Below, piece by piece: positions 57,994 through 64,000 of a stretch of 64,000 nt of DNA. Below the pieces are notes generated by a model. It had not been told where the DNA came from, did not search any database, and saw only the letters and a program-made list of their open reading frames with translations. Where the stretch lies: contig NZ_JAPPRJ010000002.1 of the NCBI RefSeq assembly GCF_026672545.1, positions 1,162,201 through 1,226,200 on the forward strand. Direction: 5' to 3'. The position numbers and the translations under genes were made by a program. Numbering within the stretch: the stretch's first letter is position 1; each line of letters begins with the position of its first letter. The DNA comes from Rhizobium sp. SL86. GTDB lineage: Bacteria > Pseudomonadota > Alphaproteobacteria > Rhizobiales > Rhizobiaceae.

Positions 57994-59031
57994 ATGAAAC
58001 TTCTGACCTTCACCACTGCCCTTCTCGTGGCCGGGAGCGCTCTTGCGCAGGACCTGCCGAAGACCGAACTGCAGATCATCGGCGGCTTGAGCAACCTCAC
58101 GGCCTATCAGCAGTTCGAGCAGCCGTTCTGGACCAAGACCATTCCCGAGAAGTCGGGCGGCAAGGTCACCGCAACGATCAAGGGTTTCAACGAAATGGGA
58201 CTGAAGGGACCGGAACTGCTGCGTCTGATGTCGCAGGGCGTGGTGCCGTTCGGCACGGCCACGCTCTCCTATTTCGCGAGCGACAATCCGATCAACGAAG
58301 CGATCGATCTGCCGGGCCTCGCACCCGATGTCGAAACCGCCCGCAGGGTCACGGAAGCCTTCCAGCCGGTCTATGAAAAGTTCTATGGGGAAGGCTCGAA
58401 GGTCAAGCTGCTTGGCATCTCCACCTATCCGGCGCAGGTGATCTTCTGCAACGCCGACATCAAGAGCCTCGGCGACCTGAAGGGCAAAAAGGTCCGCACG
58501 TCGAGCCGCACCCAGGCCGAATTTGTCGAAGCATTTGGCGGCACGAGCGTCACCATGGCCTTCGGCGAAGTGGTTCCGGCGCTGCAGAACAGCGTGGTTG
58601 ATTGCGCCATCACCGGCTCCCTGTCGGGTTATTCCGCCAAGTGGTACGAGGTCTCCACGCATCTTCTGGCGCTGCCGATCAACTGGAACCAGCAGATCCA
58701 TGCCGTCAACCAGGCCACCTGGGACAAGCTCGATCCGAAAGTGCAGACCTTCCTTCAGGACAATATGAAGATCCTGATGGATGACATCTGGAAAGCCGCC
58801 GCCGCCCAGACCCAGGCTGGTTATGATTGCAACACGGGTGCCGACGCCTGCACTCAGCCGGTCAAGGGCAAGATGACGCTGGTTGTGCCGAGCGCCGAGG
58901 ACAAGGCGCTGCTGAACGCGACGTTGAAAGACAAGATCCTGCCCAAATGGGCTGCCCGTTGCTCGGCCGATTGCGTGCAGAGCTTCAACGACACCATCGG
59001 CAAGTCCCTCGCGCTGACCGTCAGCAAATAA
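57994..59031 (+). CDS. TRAP transporter substrate-binding protein, DctP family
   Basis: A 345-residue periplasmic binding protein. Signal peptide MKLLTFTTALLVAGSALA, then QDLPKTELQIIGG. Family features are PFWTKTIPEKSGGKVTATIK and the conserved Arg of KKVRTSSRTQAEF, which clamps a carboxylate. Two Cys pairs near the C-terminus (YDCNTGADACTQ, RCSADCVQSF) may form disulphides, unusual for the family. ATG 57994 follows AAGGAAAAGGG. Expected ligand: an organic acid, possibly nitrogen-containing given the amidase downstream. Confidence 0.9.
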   Translation: MKLLTFTTALLVAGSALAQDLPKTELQIIGGLSNLTAYQQFEQPFWTKTIPEKSGGKVTATIKGFNEMGLKGPELLRLMSQGVVPFGTATLSYFASDNPINEAIDLPGLAPDVETARRVTEAFQPVYEKFYGEGSKVKLLGISTYPAQVIFCNADIKSLGDLKGKKVRTSSRTQAEFVEAFGGTSVTMAFGEVVPALQNSVVDCAITGSLSGYSAKWYEVSTHLLALPINWNQQIHAVNQATWDKLDPKVQTFLQDNMKILMDDIWKAAAAQTQAGYDCNTGADACTQPVKGKMTLVVPSAEDKALLNATLKDKILPKWAARCSADCVQSFNDTIGKSLALTVSK

Positions 59032-59039
59032 GCAATATC

Positions 59040-59069
59040 GGGTGCGGCTGCAGCCCTGCCGCCGCACCC
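59040..59069 (+). other. Intercistronic hairpin after the TRAP binding-protein gene
   Basis: Perfect nine-base stem GGGTGCGGC / GCCGCACCC with a 12-base loop, starting nine bases after the dctP stop. No T-run. Confidence 0.6.
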
Positions 59070-59095
59070 CTAACGATGGAGCCGAGACCTCGGTC

Positions 59096-59710
59096 ATGAC
59101 AAGATCCCTCCCCCGCCTTACCCGGCTTTATGGCTTTGCCGAAAGGGCGGCCCGCTTGGCCGTGCTGGCCAGCGGCGCCCTGACGATTGCCAGCGTGCTG
59201 CTGATTTCCGTTGACGTCCTGTTGCGCAAGTTCGCCGGCGTGACGGTCGGCGGCTCGGACGAGCTGTCGAGCTATGCCTTTGCGATCAGCACCACCTGGT
59301 CGCTTGCCTACGCGACGCTGCAACGGGCCAATGTGCGGGTCGACGTGATCTACCAGTACCTGCCGGTGCGCATCTCGGCCGTGCTCGACTGGCTTTCGCT
59401 CGTCTGCCTCGGCATCTTCATCGGCTTTTTGACCTTTTACGGCTACGGCGTCGTGGCGGAATCGCTTGCCAACAACTCGCAGGCCAACACGCCGCTCGGC
59501 ACGCCTCTCGCCATTCCGCAAGGCCTCTGGTTCGCCGGCCTCGTCTTCATGTGCCTTATCCTGGCGCTGATGCTGATCCGCGCATCGGTTGCGCTGGTCA
59601 CCGGCGATCTCGACACCGTCAAAGCCATCTGCGGCGTGCGTTCGACGCAGGAAGAGGCCGCAGAAGAGGCGGCCGCCGGCGAACGGCTGATCGTGGGAGA
59701 ACGCCGATGA
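59096..59710 (+). CDS. TRAP transporter small permease, DctQ family
   Basis: A 204-residue membrane protein with four segments. LISVDVLLRKFAGVTVGGSD (about 38-57) and the following ELSSYAFAISTTWSLAYATL are the family core; RANVRVDVIYQYLP is the loop after segment 2. The C-terminal 30 residues are acidic and soluble. The stop overlaps the start of the large permease gene by four bases. Confidence 0.9.
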   Translation: MTRSLPRLTRLYGFAERAARLAVLASGALTIASVLLISVDVLLRKFAGVTVGGSDELSSYAFAISTTWSLAYATLQRANVRVDVIYQYLPVRISAVLDWLSLVCLGIFIGFLTFYGYGVVAESLANNSQANTPLGTPLAIPQGLWFAGLVFMCLILALMLIRASVALVTGDLDTVKAICGVRSTQEEAAEEAAAGERLIVGERR

Positions 59711-60990
59711 TCGCCACCACACTCATCCTTCTGCTCGTCTTGGTTGGACTGTCTATCCCTGTCGGCGCCGCACTTGGGGTTCTCGGCCTCGTGCTGGATC
59801 CCGCCTATTCCATGCTGCCGCTGACCCGCGCCATCGGCGAACTGGCCTGGAGCACCAACAACGAATTCCTGCTCGTCGCCATTCCGCTGTTCATCCTGCT
59901 GGGCGAGATCCTGCTGCGCGCCGGTTTTGCCGAACGCATGTACAGTGCCATGAGCCTCTGGCTGTCGTGGCTGCCGGGCGGCCTGATGCATGCCAATATC
60001 GGCGCTTCCGCTTTGTTTGCCGCCACCTCCGGCTCCAGCGTCGCAACGGCGGCCACCGTCGGCACCGTCGCCATTCCGCAGATCAAGCGTCACGGCTACA
60101 ACGAGCCCCTGTTCCTCGGCAGCCTTGCCGCCGGCGGCACGCTCGGCATCCTCATTCCGCCGTCGATCAACATGGTGCTCTACGGCGTCCTGACGAACAC
60201 CTCGGTACCCAAGCTCTATCTCGCCGGCATCATTCCCGGCCTGCTGCTGACGGCACTGTTCATGCTGACCATCATCCTCGGTTGCGTGATGGTTCCGGCC
60301 TGGGGCGGCAAGCGCGTGACCGGCAGCTGGGGCCTGCGGTTTGCAAGTCTCATCCATCTTGCCCCGCCGCTCGGCATCTTCCTGCTGGTCGTCGGCTCCA
60401 TCTATGCCGGTCTTGCCACCCCAACGGAGGCCGCGGCTCTGGGCGTGACGGGCGCGATGATCCTCGCCGCCTGCTTCAGGCGCCTGACCCTTGCCATGCT
60501 GGCGGAAGCCATCGAGGGCACGATGAAGTCCTCGGCGATGATCCTTCTCATCATCATTGCCTCCGGCTTCCTCAACTTCGTCATGTCCGCAACCGGCATC
60601 ACCGATGTCATCACCAGTTCGATTTCCGGTCTTGGCCTGTCACCAGCGGTGATGATCCTTGTCGTGGTGATCTTCTACCTGATCCTCGGCTGCTTCATGG
60701 AATCGCTGTCGATGATGATCACGACGATCCCGATCGTTGCGCCGATCATGCTGGCGCTCGGTTTCGATCCGATCTGGACCGGCATCCTGATCATCGTCCT
60801 GGTGGAGGCAGCCCTCATCACGCCGCCGGTCGGGCTCAACCTGTTCGTTGTCCACAGCCTGCGCAAGAGCGGCTCCATGGGACCCGTCATCATCGGCAGC
60901 CTGCCCTTCGTTGCGGCCATGGCACTGCTCATCCTGCTTCTATCCCTCTTCCCCTCGATTGCCCTGTTCCTGCCCGGCCTTGCCGACTGA
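59707..60990 (+). CDS. TRAP transporter large permease, DctM family
   Basis: A 427-residue permease with about eleven to twelve segments. Motifs: FLLVAIPLFILLGEILLRAG (about 53-72), NIGASALFAATSGSSVATAA (about 97-116), GGTLGILIPPSINMVLYGVL and VEAALITPPVGLNLFVVHSL near the end. Here Q and M are separate genes, unlike the fused protein at 1-1363, so the two TRAP systems are of different lineages. Confidence 0.93.
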   Translation: MIATTLILLLVLVGLSIPVGAALGVLGLVLDPAYSMLPLTRAIGELAWSTNNEFLLVAIPLFILLGEILLRAGFAERMYSAMSLWLSWLPGGLMHANIGASALFAATSGSSVATAATVGTVAIPQIKRHGYNEPLFLGSLAAGGTLGILIPPSINMVLYGVLTNTSVPKLYLAGIIPGLLLTALFMLTIILGCVMVPAWGGKRVTGSWGLRFASLIHLAPPLGIFLLVVGSIYAGLATPTEAAALGVTGAMILAACFRRLTLAMLAEAIEGTMKSSAMILLIIIASGFLNFVMSATGITDVITSSISGLGLSPAVMILVVVIFYLILGCFMESLSMMITTIPIVAPIMLALGFDPIWTGILIIVLVEAALITPPVGLNLFVVHSLRKSGSMGPVIIGSLPFVAAMALLILLLSLFPSIALFLPGLAD

Positions 60991-61024
60991 ACGGTGCACC
61001 TCAGATATCCATCGGAATGATCTC

Positions 61025-61711
61025 ATGACATTGCATTTTACCCTGCACAGCGCCAACGGCACCTCGGATCTCGATCTGGAGCTGAAAGACCTGGTGGTCG
61101 CCGGCTGGGCCGGGCGCGACCGCGCCGCAATCGACCACCACATCGAGGAACTGGCGGCCATCGGCGTGCCCCGCCCCAGTACGGTCCCGCTGTTTTACCG
61201 GGTATCCGACAATACGGCCGTGCAGACATCGCGCATCCAGGTGGTGGGCGAAGAAAGCTCCGGCGAAGTCGAAACCTTCGTGTTCCGGGTCGGTGATGCG
61301 CTTTATGTGTCGATCGCCTCGGACCATACCGACCGCAAGCTGGAATCCCATAGCGTCGCCCTGTCCAAGCAGATCTGCGCCAAGCCGGTTGCCAACACGG
61401 CCTGGCCCTTTGCCGAGGTGGCCGATCATTGGGACCAGCTCGTCATCCGAGCCTGGATCGATGAAAACGGCAGCGAGACGCTTTACCAGGACGGCACGCT
61501 TGCAACCCTGCGCACCCCCCAGGACCTGATCTCGGGTTTCACCGGCGGCACACCCATGCTGGACGAGCATACTGGCATGATCTGCGGCACCGTCGGCGCC
61601 ATTGGCGGCATCCGCCCGTCGACGCGTTTCACCATGGAGCTCTTCGATCCGGTGCTGAACCGCAGCATCAGGCACAGCTACACGATCGACATGCTTCCCG
61701 AGGTCCAGTGA
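61025..61711 (+). CDS. DUF2848 family protein (possible fumarylacetoacetate-hydrolase-like fold)
   Basis: A 228-residue soluble protein recognisable as DUF2848 by VVAGWAGRDRAAIDHHIEEL and VPRPSTVPLFYRVS. The centre, SIASDHTDRKLESHSVALSK (about 98-117), resembles the substrate and metal region of fumarylacetoacetate hydrolase and AraD1-like enzymes (Asp-His near a Glu and a Ser-Lys), so cleavage or hydration of a keto acid is a fair inference. No experimental role is known to me. It follows the TRAP permease after 34 bases, and its stop overlaps the amidase start. Confidence 0.8.
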   Translation: MTLHFTLHSANGTSDLDLELKDLVVAGWAGRDRAAIDHHIEELAAIGVPRPSTVPLFYRVSDNTAVQTSRIQVVGEESSGEVETFVFRVGDALYVSIASDHTDRKLESHSVALSKQICAKPVANTAWPFAEVADHWDQLVIRAWIDENGSETLYQDGTLATLRTPQDLISGFTGGTPMLDEHTGMICGTVGAIGGIRPSTRFTMELFDPVLNRSIRHSYTIDMLPEVQ

Positions 61712-63072
61712 TGATAACGCACCCCACCCTTGGTGAGATTTCTGAACGATTGATAGCGGCAGAAACCAGTGCCGCAGCGCTTACCGACGCCGCCATTTTT
61801 GCCATCGATGATCCCGCCGGCCAGGGCGCCACGGCGTTCATTCGCCGCAATCACGCCCGCGCCCGGCATCTGGCAGAGGTCTCCGACATCCTGAGGGAGA
61901 CCGGCGAACGGCGCTCCCCCATCGATGGCGTGCCGATCTCGGTCAAGGATCTTTTCGACCTCGCCGGCGAGGTGACGACAGCCGGCAGCCTGGCCCTGCA
62001 GAATGGCGAACCTGCTGTTTCGGATGCGCCGGTGGTGCGGGCCCTCAAGCGCGCCGGAGCGGTCATCACAGGCACCACCAATATGAGCGAGTTCGCCTTT
62101 TCCGGCCTCGGGCTCAACCCGCATTACGGAACGCCGCTCAATACTTTTGACCGCGCAACCGGCCGCATCCCTGGCGGATCCTCGTCCGGCGCCGCCGTTT
62201 CGGTGACCGACGGAATGGCGGTGGCCGCGATCGGCACCGATACCGGCGGCTCGATCCGCATTCCGGCAGCGCTTTGCGGCCTGACCGGGTTCAAGCCGAC
62301 CGCGCGGCGCGTCAGCCGGGACGGCGTGGCCCCGCTTTCCACCTCGATGGATTCGATCGGCCCCATCGCACCGAGCGTCAGCTGCTGCGCTACTCTCGAC
62401 GCCATCATCGCCGGGGAAGAGCTGGAAACGCTCAAGCCCGCCTCGCTCGCCGGCTTGCGCCTGGCGGTGCCGCAGACCGTGGTGCTCGATACCATGGACC
62501 CAATGGTCACCGCGGCATTCGAGGGGACCCTCACCCGGTTGTCGCAAGCGGGCGTGCAGTTGAGCGAGATCGAGATCCCCGAATTTGCCCAGTTGGCGAG
62601 CATCAACGCCAAAGGTGGTCTGATCGCTGCGGAAGCCTGGCATTGGCATCGCAGCCTCATCGACGCCAAAGGCGAAATCTACGACCCGCGAGTGCGCAGC
62701 CGCATCCTGCGTGGGCGCGACATAAGCGGCGCCGACTACCTCGACGTGCTGGCGGCACGACTTGCCTGGCAGGCGCAGGTGATGCAGCGCGTGGCGGGCT
62801 TTGATGCCGTGATCCTGCCGACCGTACCGATCATCGCACCGCCGGTCGCGCCGCTGATCACCGACGATGCGGCCTTCTTTGCGACCAATGCCCTCATCCT
62901 GCGCAACCCGACCATGATCAACTTCCTCGACGGCTGTGCCCTTTCGGTACCCTGCCACCAACCGGGACATGCTCCTGTCGGCCTGATGATCGCCGGTGGC
63001 GCGATGACGGACAGACGGATCCTGTCCATCGGGCTTGCGATCGAGCAGGCGCTGGCGGCAAGGACGGTCTGA
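61708..63072 (+). CDS. Amidase (amidase-signature family), second copy
   Basis: A 454-residue Ser-Ser-Lys hydrolase with Lys80 (ISVKDLFDLAG), IPGGSSSGAAVSV (154-166) and nucleophile Ser182 in TDTGGSIRIPAALCG. The pattern is closer to the GatA/AtzF-like branch than the amidase at 43689-45116. It starts by overlapping the DUF2848 gene and ends just before the DUF1445 gene, so the three are one unit downstream of the TRAP genes. Probable role: hydrolysis of an amide in the imported acid. Confidence 0.9.
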   Translation: MMITHPTLGEISERLIAAETSAAALTDAAIFAIDDPAGQGATAFIRRNHARARHLAEVSDILRETGERRSPIDGVPISVKDLFDLAGEVTTAGSLALQNGEPAVSDAPVVRALKRAGAVITGTTNMSEFAFSGLGLNPHYGTPLNTFDRATGRIPGGSSSGAAVSVTDGMAVAAIGTDTGGSIRIPAALCGLTGFKPTARRVSRDGVAPLSTSMDSIGPIAPSVSCCATLDAIIAGEELETLKPASLAGLRLAVPQTVVLDTMDPMVTAAFEGTLTRLSQAGVQLSEIEIPEFAQLASINAKGGLIAAEAWHWHRSLIDAKGEIYDPRVRSRILRGRDISGADYLDVLAARLAWQAQVMQRVAGFDAVILPTVPIIAPPVAPLITDDAAFFATNALILRNPTMINFLDGCALSVPCHQPGHAPVGLMIAGGAMTDRRILSIGLAIEQALAARTV

Positions 63073-63073
63073 C

Positions 63074-63862
63074 ATGCATCACGCACCTCGCTCGATTGCC
63101 CACGACGTTCGCTTGCTGGCAAGGTCCGGTGCTTTGTCGGGCCCGACGGCCAATCTGGCCCCCGGTTTTGTCCAGGCCAATCTCGCCATCCTGCCGCGCC
63201 AGTTCGCCTATGACTTCCTGTTGTTTTGCCAGCGCAACCCGAGACCCTGTCCGCTGCTCGGTGTTTCCGATGCGGGTGCGGCCATTCTCGATGCGCTTGG
63301 CAAGGATCTCGATATCCGCCGGGATGTGCCACGCTACCGCGTCTGGCACGATGGTGAACTTGTCGACGAGCCGACAGACATTTCGGACATCTGGCGCGAC
63401 GACCTGGTGACATTTGCCATCGGCTGTTCCTTTTCCTTCGAGGAGGCCCTGCTCTCGGTCGGCATCCCGATCCGCCATATCGAGGAAAATCGCAACGTGC
63501 CGATGTACCGTTCGTCCATCGAAACGGTGGCGGCAGGCGTCTTTTCCGGCCCGCAGGTCGTCTCGATGCGACCGATGACGCCACAGGATGCAATCAGGGC
63601 GGTGCAGGTCACCAGCCGGTTTCCCTCCGTCCACGGCGCCCCGGTGCATGTCGGCGATCCCGAGGCGATCGGCATCCAAAACATCGACGCACCGGATTAT
63701 GGCGACGCGGTCACCATCCGCGACGGCGAAGTCCCGGTCTTCTGGGCATGCGGCGTCACCCCGCAGGCCGCCATTGTCCGCGCCCGCCCTCACTTCTGCA
63801 TCACGCATGCACCGGGCCATATGCTGGTCACGGATCTGGTGAACGCGGATCTGTCTCTCTGA
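63074..63862 (+). CDS. DUF1445 / YcsI-like putative hydro-lyase
   Basis: A 262-residue protein of the DUF1445 (UPF0317, YcsI) family: HDVRLLARSGALSGPTANLA and GFVQANLAILPRQFAYDFLL at the N-terminus, FAIGCSFSFEEALLSVGIPI in the middle and ACGVTPQAAIVRARPHFCIT then HAPGHMLVTD at the end. YcsI genes often sit with 5-oxoprolinase-type kip/pxp genes and amidases, and some relatives act on glutamate-derived rings. The reaction here is not known. The ATG at 63074 lies two bases after the amidase stop. Confidence 0.85.
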   Translation: MHHAPRSIAHDVRLLARSGALSGPTANLAPGFVQANLAILPRQFAYDFLLFCQRNPRPCPLLGVSDAGAAILDALGKDLDIRRDVPRYRVWHDGELVDEPTDISDIWRDDLVTFAIGCSFSFEEALLSVGIPIRHIEENRNVPMYRSSIETVAAGVFSGPQVVSMRPMTPQDAIRAVQVTSRFPSVHGAPVHVGDPEAIGIQNIDAPDYGDAVTIRDGEVPVFWACGVTPQAAIVRARPHFCITHAPGHMLVTDLVNADLSL

Positions 63863-63916
63863 GGCCGGGGCAGAGATGCTGCGATCGATGAAACAAACGG
63901 AACGTGGCGGGAATGA

Positions 63917-64000
63917 CTAAGGCTGATCTTGTGTCTTTGCGATCTGGAGCTGGATCATGGTGCAGGCACTGGACAGGCACTCACGGGTGTCGTCGTCTGC
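63917..64000 (-). CDS. Possible C-terminal end of a gene entering from beyond the window
   Basis: The minus strand is open from the window edge to a TAG at 63917, reading ADDDTRECLSSACTMIQLQI and AKTQDQP. It would be convergent with the DUF1445 gene, a sensible place for a gene end. The piece is too short to assign and may be chance. Confidence 0.3.
   Translation of the reverse strand, partial: ADDDTRECLSSACTMIQLQIAKTQDQP

Noticed and set aside
1..64000. CRISPR arrays, tRNA, rRNA, riboswitches, replication origins
   Set aside because: No regular direct-repeat array, no cloverleaf sequence, no rRNA-like stretch and no partition or replication genes were recognised. A covariance-model search was not possible here, so small RNAs could have been missed.

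Overview
The window is GC-rich, densely packed bacterial DNA with the look of an alphaproteobacterium of the Rhizobiales (Rhizobium/Agrobacterium/Ensifer/Shinella type). The grounds are the gene families present (an Agrobacterium-type uronate dehydrogenase, many ABC, TRAP and TTT uptake systems, IS6-family relics closely resembling rhizobial ones), frequent TTG/GTG starts and many start/stop overlaps. No rRNA, tRNA, replication or other housekeeping gene was seen. Almost everything is uptake, catabolism and local regulation, as in an accessory replicon or catabolic island of a plant- or soil-associated bacterium. Species and replicon cannot be fixed from the sequence alone.

Layout. (1) 1-1363: a fused TRAP permease (DctQM), cut by the window edge, preceded by two related palindromic operators. 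(2) 1686-9386: a ribose-type sugar ABC operon ending in an SMP-30 lactonase, divergent from a GAF histidine kinase and a NarL-type response regulator; tandem palindromes lie between them. (3) 9412-16395: 3-dehydroshikimate dehydratase fused to a dioxygenase-like half, a quinate/shikimate dehydrogenase, a TctABC transporter and a LysR regulator, giving a quinate/shikimate-to-protocatechuate module. (4) 16519-26168: uronate/pectin-oligomer utilisation, with aldose epimerase and uronate dehydrogenase on the minus strand, and a CUT1 ABC transporter, a lactonase, mannonate dehydratase and a GH28-like protein on the plus strand. (5) 26260-27909: a DUF4386 membrane protein and a TetR regulator sharing four near-identical operators.

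(6) 28071-42801: the least explained part. A coniferyl-aldehyde dehydrogenase and an MFS transporter diverge from an AraC regulator; then come an FGGY kinase, a class II aldolase, a class III aminotransferase, a second aldolase-like protein that has lost its metal ligands, two NAD(P)-dependent reductases, a FadL-type outer-membrane channel, a lignostilbene/carotenoid-type dioxygenase and a TetR regulator. It looks like uptake and breakdown of a hydrophobic, probably plant-derived aromatic compound or conjugate by a pathway I cannot name. Two decayed IS6-family copies flank it. (7) 43689-56289: an eight-gene minus-strand operon (dipeptide-type ABC transporter, M81 peptidase, two M20 hydrolases, amidase) for a peptidic or N-acyl compound, divergent from a regulator made of two complete IclR proteins in tandem. 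(8) 56483-63862: a TctA relic, a LysR regulator, a three-gene TRAP transporter and three linked genes (DUF2848, amidase, DUF1445/YcsI-like) for another unknown substrate.

Recurring themes are gene-free hairpins just downstream of the solute-binding-protein genes of four transporter operons, and private palindromic operators at most divergent promoters. Functions come from recognising families and motifs by eye; substrates are inferences from neighbouring genes.
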